Assembly: GCA_024277615.1 (NCBI GenBank)
Contig: JAJRUW010000010.1
Location: forward strand, 1-64,000
Direction of reading: 5' to 3'
DNA length: 64,000 bases
DNA from: Fidelibacterota bacterium
GTDB taxonomy: Bacteria; Fidelibacterota; Marinisomatia; SCGC-AAA003-L08; JACNLC01
A program made the translations under genes and the position numbers. Positions 17,827-26,618 of the stretch are shown piece by piece. Numbering within the stretch: position 1 is the first letter of the stretch; the number at the start of each line of letters is the position of its first letter. The notes beneath the pieces were generated by a model, which saw nothing but the letters and a program-made list of their open reading frames with translations, did not search any database and had not been told where the DNA came from.

Positions 17827-18190
17827 ATCTTATAAAACATGGTTATTCATTGGCTATGCATTGCTTGTTCTGTTTATCTCATCACTGGAAGCCAGTCAAC
17901 TTCCAAAAGTCAGATTTCTCATGCACAACGACAAAATCGTACACTTTTTCGAATATTTGATTTTTGGCTTACTACTCATCAATGCTATGGAAAATAGCAG
18001 CAGGAGCTTTAAAATCAGGTTGGCAGCCTTACTGATTATTTTCATTTTTCCGGTTTTTGATGAGATATTACAAAGCTTTGTACCGGGCCGGTTCCCCGAG
18101 TTTTTAGATGCAATTACAGATATTATCGGCGGGACCTTCGGATACATCATCTTCATACAGATGAAAAATGTTAAGATCACTTCACATTAA
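17801..18190 (+). CDS. VanZ-like membrane protein
   Basis: A 129-residue integral membrane protein with about four hydrophobic helices (TWLFIGYALLVLFISSL, FFEYLIFGLLLINAM, LAALLIIFIFPVFDEI, DIIGGTFGYIIFI). The motif NDKIVHFFEYLIFG and DEILQSFVPGR..DAITDIIGGTFG match VanZ-like proteins, first named from a teicoplanin-resistance cluster but of unknown general function. I moved the start to the ATG that gives a normal VanZ N-terminus. The ORF-track start lies deep inside nnr. It overlaps nnr by 26 bases and recN by 23. Confidence 0.8.
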   Translation: MPRFLLPLKSYKTWLFIGYALLVLFISSLEASQLPKVRFLMHNDKIVHFFEYLIFGLLLINAMENSSRSFKIRLAALLIIFIFPVFDEILQSFVPGRFPEFLDAITDIIGGTFGYIIFIQMKNVKITSH

Positions 18191-19799
18191 GAACTTTGCC
18201 ATCATCGATGAAATGACGGTCAATTTTCAGCCCGGGTTGAACTTAATAACCGGCGAAACGGGTGCGGGGAAGAGCATTCTCGTAAATGCCCTGACTTCTT
18301 TACTGGGCGCGCGATTTTCCCGGGATAATATCCGTACCGGTGCCGAATCAGCCCTCGTTGAGGGTGAATTCCGGGATGGCGGGCGTACAGACATTATCCG
18401 GCGGGTTTACTATTCGACCGGGAAATCCAGATCTTTTTTGAATGATATTCCTGTTTCAGTAGAAAAATTGAGAAAGAAAACAGAATTTTTGGTGGACGTT
18501 CACGGTCAGCATGATCACCAGAGACTGCTTGATGCGGGCAATCATCTGGAATATCTGGATGCTTTTGGAAACTATCAGAATGAACTGAAAACAATAGCAG
18601 AATTATACAATGATATTTTAAGGCTGGAACAGGAAATAGACCTGCAGACGCAACGTCTGGAAAAATTCGCTGAACAAAAAGAATTGTATGAATTCCAACT
18701 GTCAGAGCTCACAGAAATACCCCTGACTAATGATCTCGATCAGCAACTCACCGGGGAGTATAAAATTCTGGCGAATGCAGAAACTTATCAGAGAGGTCTC
18801 ACCGAGCTTATCAATCTTTTAGATGAGTCACCAGGTTCTCTGAAAGAGCTGGTTTCAAGGGGTCTTCGGAATATATCGGCTTTACCTTGCATGGATGCAC
18901 AAATCCGGACAATTGCCGGAAGACTGGAGAGCCTGCAACTGGAGACGGATGATATTGTGACCGACCTCATCAGGATCAAACAGGAAATTGTGATAGATGA
19001 ACAGAAACTGGATCAGCTTTCTGAACAGCTTCAGCATGTCGAAAAATTAAAGCGCAAATATGGTGGCAGTCTGGAAAAGGTAATTGCCTATCGTGACGAG
19101 ATTCAAAAGCGTTTAGCCCAATCCGGCAGCGGTACATCGCAGCTTGATAGATTACGGGCTGATCTCATCCACCGGCGTGAAAAGTATTTTAAACTGGCCG
19201 TGAAAATCAGTAAAATTCGAAAAAAAAATGCAACCCTGCTGGAGCGGGAAATACTTTCCGTATTGGGCCGCATGAATTTGCAGGATACCAGGTTAAAAAT
19301 ATTGCTGGGAGAGCTTGACGCTGATGAAATGAGTGCAACAGGTTTGGACACATGTGAGTTTCATATCTCAGCGAATGTGGGAGAAAAGATTCGGCCGCTT
19401 ATTAAGATTGCTTCGGGAGGAGAAATTTCCCGGTTCATGCTGGCGATCAAAATGGTTCTGCATGACAGGGATAGCGTGAATACATTGATTTTTGATGAAA
19501 TTGATGCCGGTATTTCAGGGCGTACAGCGTTAAAAATCGGTGAGATACTTGAAGAATTAAGCGCATGCAAGCAAGTCCTGTGCATAACCCACCTGCCCCA
19601 GATAGCCTCCAGAGGTCGGACTCATTTCAAAATATTCAAAGAACAGCAGAACAATCGAACCGTGAGCAAAATACGAGAGTTAACACGGGATGAAAGAATT
19701 AAGGAAATTGCTTCGTTAGTAAGTGGTGAGTCGATAACGGCCTCGGGACTGGAACAGGCCGTGCGTTTATTAGAAGGGGATATACTCATCGATGTATAA
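18168..19799 (+). CDS. recN: DNA repair protein RecN
   Basis: RecN is an SMC-like ATPase acting early in double-strand-break repair. It has Walker A LITGETGAGKSILVNAL, the HGQHDHQRLLD motif, two central coiled-coil segments, the signature region KIASGGEISRFMLAIK and Walker B TLIFDEIDAGISGRTA with ITHLPQIAS. The 543-residue length is normal. Both ends overlap their neighbours, so recN is cotranscribed with the VanZ-like gene and murA. Confidence 0.96.
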   Translation: MLRSLHIKNFAIIDEMTVNFQPGLNLITGETGAGKSILVNALTSLLGARFSRDNIRTGAESALVEGEFRDGGRTDIIRRVYYSTGKSRSFLNDIPVSVEKLRKKTEFLVDVHGQHDHQRLLDAGNHLEYLDAFGNYQNELKTIAELYNDILRLEQEIDLQTQRLEKFAEQKELYEFQLSELTEIPLTNDLDQQLTGEYKILANAETYQRGLTELINLLDESPGSLKELVSRGLRNISALPCMDAQIRTIAGRLESLQLETDDIVTDLIRIKQEIVIDEQKLDQLSEQLQHVEKLKRKYGGSLEKVIAYRDEIQKRLAQSGSGTSQLDRLRADLIHRREKYFKLAVKISKIRKKNATLLEREILSVLGRMNLQDTRLKILLGELDADEMSATGLDTCEFHISANVGEKIRPLIKIASGGEISRFMLAIKMVLHDRDSVNTLIFDEIDAGISGRTALKIGEILEELSACKQVLCITHLPQIASRGRTHFKIFKEQQNNRTVSKIRELTRDERIKEIASLVSGESITASGLEQAVRLLEGDILIDV

Positions 19800-21045
19800 A
19801 TTTATAATTCGTGGCGGACAACCGCTTAGTGGAGACGTTTTTATCAGCGGGGCCAAGAATGCCGTCCTTCCCATCATGGCGGCGACATTAATCACTCCCG
19901 GCCATTTTATTTTGCGGAATGTACCGGATTTGCGCGATACCCGGACCATGTTGAAACTCCTTGAGATTATCGGGGCGAAAGTCAATTTTTCAGATGGGAA
20001 AATGGAAATTGATTCGACAACTTGCAGTAACCCGGTTGCACCTTACGAGGTTGTGAAGACCATGCGGGCTTCATTTGATGTATTGGGTCCGCTTTCAAGT
20101 AGGTTCAGGTATGCCAAGGTATCCCTGCCGGGTGGCTGTGCATGGGGTCCAAGGCCGGTTGACCTGCATTTAAAAGCGCTGAAAGCCCTGGGTACAGAAG
20201 TCACTCTGGAAGGCGGATATATTATTGTCAAAGGCGCTGCTTCCGGAGCAGAAATCAATTTTGAACTGTCCAGTGTGGGGGCCACAAAAAATGCCCTGAT
20301 GGCAGCAGTCAAGGCTGAAGGCCAAACGATAATTCAAAATGCGGCCCGAGAACCTGAGATAACCGCCCTGATCGATTTTTTAAATGCTTTAGGGGCAGAT
20401 ATCAGCGGGCAGGACAGTACCCGCCTGTGCATTAATGGTGTAAAGGAATTAAAGAATGAGCTCGATTTCACTATTATTCCCGACCGCATCGAAGCCGGTA
20501 CATTTCTCATCACCAATCTGTTGCTGGGCGGAGAGATCAGATTGCATAATGTGAATCCGGAGCATCTTGCCATTGTACTGACTAAACTGCAGGAAGCGGG
20601 TAGCCGGCTGGAAATTACGGCCGATTCCATTTTGAGTCAAGGCGGACCAAGTATTGCCCCGGTGAATATTACAACTGCTCCGTATCCGGGTTTTCCTACT
20701 GATCTACAGGCTCAATGGATGGCACTCATGTCCAGGGCAGTGGGAGATTCTATCATAATAGATGAAATATATCATGATCGTTTCACACATGTTGCCGAGC
20801 TGAACAGATTGGGGGCCAGGATCAAACTGGAGCAAAATGTTGCAGTGGTAGAGGGTGTTGCCCGACTGACAGGTGCTCCCGTAATGTCCACGGATATCCG
20901 GGCTAGCGCTTCCCTGATCATCGCCGGACTTGCAGCGGCAGGGGAAACTGAAGTTTCAAGGATTTACCATATCGACAGAGGGTACGAAAAAATCGAAACA
21001 AAATTAAAAAATATTGGTGCTGATATCTCAAGAGTAAGAGGTTGA
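19792..21045 (+). CDS. murA: UDP-N-acetylglucosamine 1-carboxyvinyltransferase
   Basis: MurA adds enolpyruvate from PEP to UDP-GlcNAc, the first committed step of peptidoglycan synthesis. It has 417 residues with the N-terminal GGQPLSGDVFISGAKNAVLPIMAA and the active-site loop LPGGCAWGPRPVDLHL, retaining the catalytic Cys that fosfomycin alkylates. TIIPDRIEAGTFLITNLL and GFPTDLQAQWMALM are also typical. The ATG overlaps the end of recN by eight bases. Confidence 0.97.
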   Translation: MYKFIIRGGQPLSGDVFISGAKNAVLPIMAATLITPGHFILRNVPDLRDTRTMLKLLEIIGAKVNFSDGKMEIDSTTCSNPVAPYEVVKTMRASFDVLGPLSSRFRYAKVSLPGGCAWGPRPVDLHLKALKALGTEVTLEGGYIIVKGAASGAEINFELSSVGATKNALMAAVKAEGQTIIQNAAREPEITALIDFLNALGADISGQDSTRLCINGVKELKNELDFTIIPDRIEAGTFLITNLLLGGEIRLHNVNPEHLAIVLTKLQEAGSRLEITADSILSQGGPSIAPVNITTAPYPGFPTDLQAQWMALMSRAVGDSIIIDEIYHDRFTHVAELNRLGARIKLEQNVAVVEGVARLTGAPVMSTDIRASASLIIAGLAAAGETEVSRIYHIDRGYEKIETKLKNIGADISRVRG

Positions 21046-21152
21046 AGGGAACAACAAATGAAAGATGTTGTTACATTGTCATTACAAAAGATTTGTTGCA
21101 TAAAGACATCAGCAAACTCTAATTTATTTACGTAATACAAAAGGAGAAACTC

Positions 21153-21911
21153 GTGAACAAAATAAAAATCATCTCAACCATAGTTATCGCCCTGTCCCTG
21201 ACATTGGCCAATGCAGCGACCGTTGGATTCAACAAATCAACTTTGAACAGAGCAAATTCAGACAATGATGCATATTTGAACTTGTCAATTACATCCGATA
21301 TTGCCGTTTATGGTTTGCAATTTGAAGTATCCTATAATCCCACAGAGCTCAGCCTTGTCGATGTCAGATCTCTAATGGATGGATATACATTCGAATACAG
21401 AGTTACGGAAGAGGGGACCATCAGGGGGCTGATTTTTAGTCTTCAGGGTGCGGAACTGGTCTCAGAGAGCAACATTACCAATGTGCTGGAATTTGAATTT
21501 GCACCCGGCGATAATCACAGTGGCTCCAGTTTGGTTGAATTCAACAGTGTGATTCTTGCAGGACAGCACGGAGAAGAAATCGACGTCAGTGCCTCAAGTC
21601 AGGAAGTTACCTTTGATAATGCATTTATTCCATCGGAGACATCATTATCCGATAATTACCCGAATCCTTTTAATCCCACGACGAACATAAATTACTCCAT
21701 AGCCAAACCTGGATATGTATCTCTGGTGATATATGACCTGAACGGCTCCGAAGTAAGAAATCTCGTTTCAGGATACAGGGATGCGGCTAATTATACCTCC
21801 GTTTGGGACGGAACTAACAATCAGGGCAATGCCGTTGCCAGCGGCCGGTATATTTTAAAAATGACGGGTCCTGATTTCACGGACTCCATTACGATGACCC
21901 TGTTAAAATAA
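21153..21911 (+). CDS. Secreted cohesin-like protein with type IX secretion C-terminal tail
   Basis: A 252-residue exported protein. An N-terminal signal peptide (IISTIVIALSLTLANAA) is followed by a cohesin-like beta domain (YGLQFEVSYNPTELSLVDV, LEFEFAPGD). The C-terminal about 85 residues form a FlgD/type IX sorting-type domain: LSDNYPNPFNPTTNINYSI, VSLVIYDLNGSEVRNL, VWDGTNNQGNAVASGRYIL. Such tails direct proteins across the outer membrane by the type IX system. The GTG start has a strong AAAGGAGAA ribosome-binding site. The gene is monocistronic, with its own terminator. No dockerin partner is visible here. Confidence 0.85.
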   Translation: MNKIKIISTIVIALSLTLANAATVGFNKSTLNRANSDNDAYLNLSITSDIAVYGLQFEVSYNPTELSLVDVRSLMDGYTFEYRVTEEGTIRGLIFSLQGAELVSESNITNVLEFEFAPGDNHSGSSLVEFNSVILAGQHGEEIDVSASSQEVTFDNAFIPSETSLSDNYPNPFNPTTNINYSIAKPGYVSLVIYDLNGSEVRNLVSGYRDAANYTSVWDGTNNQGNAVASGRYILKMTGPDFTDSITMTLLK

Positions 21912-21933
21912 ATTTAACTTTTCCAGTTGATTT

Positions 21934-21962
21934 ATGCCCCGATTTATCGGGGCATTTTTTTT
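21934..21962 (+). terminator. Rho-independent terminator after the cohesin-like gene
   Basis: Strong stem TGCCCCGA/TCGGGGCA with a short loop, then an eight-base T run. It lies 22 bases after the stop codon. Confidence 0.92.
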
Positions 21963-22054
21963 GGGCAAATCCTTGTTTTGATCGGATGAGGTCGGATAAT
22001 ATTACCCCGGGAATGTAAATTTCTTTTAAAGATGTCACAGAAGAAAAGAATACT

Positions 22055-23398
22055 ATGAAAGTTGTCATTATAGGTGCCGGTGAAGTTGGATATAACCTCG
22101 CTATCAGATTTGCAAAAGAGGATCATGATCTAACGGTCATTGATAATAATCCGGAAAAATGTAAATTTGTTAAAACGACCGTCGATGCACAGGTAATTGA
22201 GGGCGACGGCGCTTCTCAGCGGATACTTCAGCAAATTAATATGCCTGAAGTCGATATATTCCTTGCCTTAACCAGGATCGACGAGATCAATCTCGTTGCA
22301 AGCAGAATTGCAAAAAAGATGGGGGCAAATCAGGTCATTGCCCGGCTAAGAAATACAGAATATTCCCATAAGAAGGCGGTTATCTCACCGGATCAGTTCG
22401 GTATCGATTATGTTACCTATCCCGAAAAAGCTGCTCAGCGGGAAATAGATATGCTGGTGCGAAGGTCAGCTACCGCCGAAATACAGGAATTCGCTAAAGG
22501 GAAAATAACTCTGGCCGGTATTAAACTCGAAAGTTCTTCTCCCCTGATAGGCAGAACGGTACAGAATGTAGAGCTTTCGAACCCATTCATACGGCATAAA
22601 CTCGTGATTGTAATCAGGAAAGATCATCCGTTCATTCCCCATGAGGATACTAAATATCATAGGGATGATACCGTTTATTTCGTAGGAGACACAAATGATA
22701 TCGAATCCATTCAACAAATGGCGGGAATCCCGGCGATTGAATTGAACAAACTCATGATCCTGGGTGCCGGTAAAATCGGTCGTTTGCTCGCAAAATCGCT
22801 GCAAACCGATTTTGATGTCCGGCTTGTTGAAAAGGATCGCGACAAAGCTGAAAAAGCCGGTGCAAACCTAAGCAATACCCTGATCTTAAATGAGAGCGGA
22901 ACGAACATCGAATTCCTGGAATCCGAACACATTTCTGAAGTTGACTGCTTTATTGCCGTAACGGATAACGAACAGACTAATATTCTCTCAAGTTTACTCG
23001 TAAAACACATGGGAGTAAAACAGGTAATTACACATATCACTACGACTTCTTTTATCCCCGCCGTCAGACGATTCGGCCTCGATGCAATCGTCAGTAAAAA
23101 TATCGCTGCTGTGAATGATGTCATAAATTATATTCGCAGTGACAGTAATATATCCATTTCCCGCTTCGAAGATATCGATATAGAAGCCGTGGAGTTGACC
23201 GTACAGCCGGATTGCAAATTCCTGCGTAAAAAATGGCCGATAGAAAAAATACCTCAGGAGATGTCACTGGGTGCTATTATTAGAGATGGTAATGTGGAAA
23301 TCCCCAATCATTATTCCATCATCAAACCCTATGACGATCTGCTGATCTTCACCAAACCTTCCTTTGTATCAACGGCGGAGAATTTATTCAATCAGTAA
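22055..23398 (+). CDS. trkA: Trk system potassium uptake regulatory protein TrkA
   Basis: TrkA is the cytoplasmic NAD(H)/ATP-sensing gating subunit of Trk potassium transporters. It has 447 residues in two tandem RCK units: the first begins KVVIIGAGEVGYNLAIRFAKE with an acidic ligand at HDLTVIDNN, the second KLMILGAGKIGRLLAKSL. Each is followed by a TrkA-C domain. The double-unit form matches the E. coli type. The stop codon is directly followed by the trkH start, so the channel and its gate form one operon. Confidence 0.95.
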   Translation: MKVVIIGAGEVGYNLAIRFAKEDHDLTVIDNNPEKCKFVKTTVDAQVIEGDGASQRILQQINMPEVDIFLALTRIDEINLVASRIAKKMGANQVIARLRNTEYSHKKAVISPDQFGIDYVTYPEKAAQREIDMLVRRSATAEIQEFAKGKITLAGIKLESSSPLIGRTVQNVELSNPFIRHKLVIVIRKDHPFIPHEDTKYHRDDTVYFVGDTNDIESIQQMAGIPAIELNKLMILGAGKIGRLLAKSLQTDFDVRLVEKDRDKAEKAGANLSNTLILNESGTNIEFLESEHISEVDCFIAVTDNEQTNILSSLLVKHMGVKQVITHITTTSFIPAVRRFGLDAIVSKNIAAVNDVINYIRSDSNISISRFEDIDIEAVELTVQPDCKFLRKKWPIEKIPQEMSLGAIIRDGNVEIPNHYSIIKPYDDLLIFTKPSFVSTAENLFNQ

Positions 23399-24856
23399 AT
23401 GAATAAGAAAGCGATCATTCATACCATCAGTATTCTATTGATGGTATTGAGCCTGATGATGATGTTGAGTACGCTTTGGTCACTTTATTATCGGGAAGGA
23501 GATCTGCGCTTTTTGCTGAGATCGGCAATCATTACTTTTTCGCTGGCCTGTATTGTCTGGCTTCCTACGAAAGGCCGTATTCGGCTTACTATAAAGGATT
23601 GGTTTGCCATAGCGACCTTCGGAGTGGTCGTTGCTGCTGTTTTTAGCGCATTGCCCATGTATCTGTCGGGAATTCTGCCGCATTATTATGATGCTTATTT
23701 TGAGGCTATTTCAGGGCTGACAACAACGGGAGCAACTGTATTCGGCAGTTCTTCTACAAGCTTGATTGAAGAAATACCTCACGGAATTCTTTTCTGGCGG
23801 AGCTTAACACAGTTCATCGGCGGGTTCGGAACGCTGATCTTTTCGATTGCAATTCTTCCGCTTCACGGGATGAGTTCTGTGGAATTGAGCAAAACGGATG
23901 TTGCCGGCCCTCTTTCTGACAGGGCGACTCCCAGAGTCTGGCAAACCGCCAAAGCCCTTGTCTCGGTTTATATTGCCCTCGTCCTGCTGGAAACTCTGTT
24001 TTTGAAACTGGGCGGAATGACACTTTTTGAGAGCCTGTGTCATTCCTTCGCCACACTTTCTACGGGGGGGTTTTCCACCAGTTCATCCAATATCGGGCAT
24101 TTCAACTCAGGTCAGATTGAATGGACCCTTATGTTATTTATGCTTATCGCAGCGACTAATTTTACATACCACCATCGTCTGTTGACCAGAAGCAGCTTTC
24201 TGTACTGGAAAGACAAAGAATTCCGAACCTTTTTCTGGGTTATTCTGGTTTTTTTCCTGATCCTTTGTTTCGATATTTCAGCTCGTTATTTCGGGTTCGG
24301 ATATATGCCTTTTAAAAATGCACTTTTCACTACGATCTCGATGGTGACCACCACAGGGTTCTATACTTCTGACTACAACTTATGGCCCTATCTTACCCGT
24401 ACATTGATTCTGCTGATGTTTTTTATAGGAGGGATGGCCGCTTCGTCGGCAGGTGGCGTGAAAATAATTAGATCGTTGATCGTCGTAAAATACCTGCGGA
24501 TAATAATAAAAAAGATGCTCCATCCAAATGGTGTCTATCCTTTGACTATTGGAGGGAAAATTATCTCTGAAGAAATTGTTATCAATACTGTGGGTTTCTT
24601 TTTATTGTATATTGCCGCTTTTGTGATTATCAGTATATTATTTGCAGCTATGGGACTGGATTTGACAACATCTATTTCAGCGAGTGCATCCTCGTTGGGG
24701 AACGTGGGACCGGGGTTTGGATCAATCGGGCCCTATCAGAATTGGGGACATTTCCCGGTAGCTGCCAAATGGCTGTCAAGCTTTAGCATGTTGCTTGGGA
24801 GATTGGAATTATTTGCTGTTATCATATTATTTAGAGGGAGTTATTGGGAAAAATGA
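23399..24856 (+). CDS. trkH: Trk system potassium transporter TrkH
   Basis: The membrane-embedded potassium-translocating subunit. At 485 residues with about ten hydrophobic segments it has the family length. Selectivity-filter repeats are visible as AISGLTTTGATVFG, ATLSTGGFSTSS, TISMVTTTGFYTSDY and SSLGNVGPGFG. It starts immediately after trkA, and its end overlaps the enoyl-CoA hydratase start by four bases. That overlap is probably not functional in meaning. Confidence 0.95.
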   Translation: MNKKAIIHTISILLMVLSLMMMLSTLWSLYYREGDLRFLLRSAIITFSLACIVWLPTKGRIRLTIKDWFAIATFGVVVAAVFSALPMYLSGILPHYYDAYFEAISGLTTTGATVFGSSSTSLIEEIPHGILFWRSLTQFIGGFGTLIFSIAILPLHGMSSVELSKTDVAGPLSDRATPRVWQTAKALVSVYIALVLLETLFLKLGGMTLFESLCHSFATLSTGGFSTSSSNIGHFNSGQIEWTLMLFMLIAATNFTYHHRLLTRSSFLYWKDKEFRTFFWVILVFFLILCFDISARYFGFGYMPFKNALFTTISMVTTTGFYTSDYNLWPYLTRTLILLMFFIGGMAASSAGGVKIIRSLIVVKYLRIIIKKMLHPNGVYPLTIGGKIISEEIVINTVGFFLLYIAAFVIISILFAAMGLDLTTSISASASSLGNVGPGFGSIGPYQNWGHFPVAAKWLSSFSMLLGRLELFAVIILFRGSYWEK

Positions 24857-25626
24857 GTGCAGTACTTGTGTATCGGAGAAAGGGTATATACACCATCACA
24901 ATCAACCGACCTGAGTATTTAAATGTGTTGGACAATCAGGTTTTGGATGAATTACGGGATTCCTTTGAAGCCGCCGGGAAAGCTCCTGACATAAAGGTTG
25001 TCATCCTCACAGGTGCCGGTAAACGAGCATTTATAGCAGGAGCGGACATTAGGGAGATGGCAAAGATGACGCCGGCTCAGGCAGAGGTGTATTCTAAGAA
25101 GGGGCAGGATTTGACCAATTATATTGAGCAATTCCCCAAACCTGTTATTGCCGCTGTGAACGGTTATGCCCTTGGAGGCGGCTGTGAGTTTGCGATGGCC
25201 TGCCACATACGGTATGCATCGGAAAATGCACAATTTGCCCAGCCTGAAGTCGGCCTTGGTGTCATCCCGGGCTTCGGAGGTTCTCAGCGGCTGCCGAGAC
25301 TGGTGGGGAAAGGCATAGCTTTCGAGATGTTGCTGACGGGAAAAATGATCAATGCAAAGACGGCTCTTCAGATTGGACTGGTGAATAAGGTCGTTCCTGC
25401 AAACAATCTGATAACATCTGTAAAAAAATTAGCAGACCGGCTCGCACATACTTCTTCAAGTGCCGCTGAGATGATCATTAAAGTTGTGAATGAGGGAGCT
25501 GATCTGGACCTGGCGGAGGGTCTTAAAATGGAAGCTAAACAATTCGGTAATATCTTCAGGACTGAGGATCAGAGAGAAGGTATGCAGGCCTTTATCGATA
25601 AAAGGAAACCAAAATTCAAGAAATAA
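24853..25626 (+). CDS. Enoyl-CoA hydratase / crotonase family protein
   Basis: Hydrates enoyl-CoA, most likely a short-chain substrate such as crotonyl-CoA. The 257-residue form starts at the ATG overlapping trkH, which is better than the TTG of the ORF track. The CoA/oxyanion motifs are AFIAGADIREM and GYALGGGCEFAMACHIRYAS. Both catalytic glutamates are present, in GGGCEFAM and in QPEVGLGVIPGFGGSQRLPR. No other beta-oxidation gene is adjacent, so its pathway (fatty acid, butanoate or amino acid breakdown) is open. A strong bidirectional terminator follows. Confidence 0.92.
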   Translation: MSAVLVYRRKGIYTITINRPEYLNVLDNQVLDELRDSFEAAGKAPDIKVVILTGAGKRAFIAGADIREMAKMTPAQAEVYSKKGQDLTNYIEQFPKPVIAAVNGYALGGGCEFAMACHIRYASENAQFAQPEVGLGVIPGFGGSQRLPRLVGKGIAFEMLLTGKMINAKTALQIGLVNKVVPANNLITSVKKLADRLAHTSSSAAEMIIKVVNEGADLDLAEGLKMEAKQFGNIFRTEDQREGMQAFIDKRKPKFKK

Positions 25627-25656
25627 AAAAGTCCGGCGTTCGCCGGACTTTTTTAT
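25627..25656 (+). terminator. Bidirectional rho-independent terminator
   Basis: Stem AAAAGTCCGGCG/CGCCGGACTTTT with a tiny loop, flanked by A-runs on the left and T-runs on the right. It can terminate both the + strand enoyl-CoA hydratase transcript and the convergent - strand gltA-mdh transcript, whose stop is 14 bases away. Confidence 0.95.
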
Positions 25657-25669
25657 TGAGATTATCTGC

Positions 25670-26602
25670 TCACAGTTTTGTTTCGGAAACTGTCTTTTTT
25701 ACTGCTTCGAGGGTTTTGTTGAGGGCTTCTTTCTCATCGTCAGTGAGGTCGATTTCAAGAATCCGTTCAATACCTCCGGCTCCTATGACGCAGGGGACAC
25801 CGATAAAATACCCGTCAATGCCATACTCCCCGTTGCAAAGGGCTGCAGATGGAATAACCCGCTTCTTATCCTTTAAATAGGCTTCAATCATTTCAGTAAT
25901 CGAGGCTGCAGGACTGAAATAGGCACTGCCGTTTCCCAGCAGTTGTACGATTTCGGTACCGGCTTTCCGGGTGCGGTCAACGATAGCATCAATTTTTTCT
26001 GCGGAGAGCAGTTTGTGGATTGGTACACCGCCGACAGTGGCTAATCTGGGAATTGGAACCATTGTTGGTCCATGCCCGCCAAGAACCATGCAGGAAACAT
26101 CTTGCGTGGAAAGTCCGGTTTCCATGGCGATAAAAGCCCTGAAGCGCGCCGAATCCAAGGCTCCAGCCATACCCACAACTTTAGTTTTTTGAAATCCACT
26201 GACTTTATAAAAAGCATAGACGATTGCGTCCAGTGGATTTGAAACCACAATGACGAAGGCGTTCGGTGCATATTCTTTAACATTATTGGCAACATCGGTG
26301 ATGATTTTCAGGTTGATCTCCAAAAGGTCATCCCGCGACATACCGGGCCGCCTGGGGACCCCGGCGGTGATAGCAACCACATCGGCTCCTTTGATATCGG
26401 CATAATTGCAGGATCCTGATAAATTCACGTCATAGCAGTCGTGGGGGCGGGATTCCATTAGGTCAAGAGCTTTTCCCTTGATCATACCCTCTGCTTTGGG
26501 GATGTCGATAATTACAACATCGCCCAGTTCCTTTTGGGTACAAAGCAGGGCGAGTACACCGCCAATCTGGCCTCCACCGATAAGTGCAATTTTCTTTCTC
26601 AT
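25670..26602 (-). CDS. mdh: Malate dehydrogenase (LDH-like type)
   Basis: Oxidises malate to oxaloacetate with NAD. The 310-residue protein opens with the Rossmann motif IALIGGGQIGGVLALLC. Its substrate loop GVPRRPGMSRDDLL has Arg where lactate dehydrogenases have Gln, which indicates malate. The catalytic His is in VLGGHGPTMVPIPR, and the IVVSNPLDAIVY stretch is typical. It lies 16 bases downstream of citrate synthase on the same strand, so the enzyme making oxaloacetate is cotranscribed with the one that uses it. Confidence 0.95.
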   Translation of the reverse strand: MRKKIALIGGGQIGGVLALLCTQKELGDVVIIDIPKAEGMIKGKALDLMESRPHDCYDVNLSGSCNYADIKGADVVAITAGVPRRPGMSRDDLLEINLKIITDVANNVKEYAPNAFVIVVSNPLDAIVYAFYKVSGFQKTKVVGMAGALDSARFRAFIAMETGLSTQDVSCMVLGGHGPTMVPIPRLATVGGVPIHKLLSAEKIDAIVDRTRKAGTEIVQLLGNGSAYFSPAASITEMIEAYLKDKKRVIPSAALCNGEYGIDGYFIGVPCVIGAGGIERILEIDLTDDEKEALNKTLEAVKKTVSETKL

Positions 26603-26618
26603 TTCATACCTCTGATAT

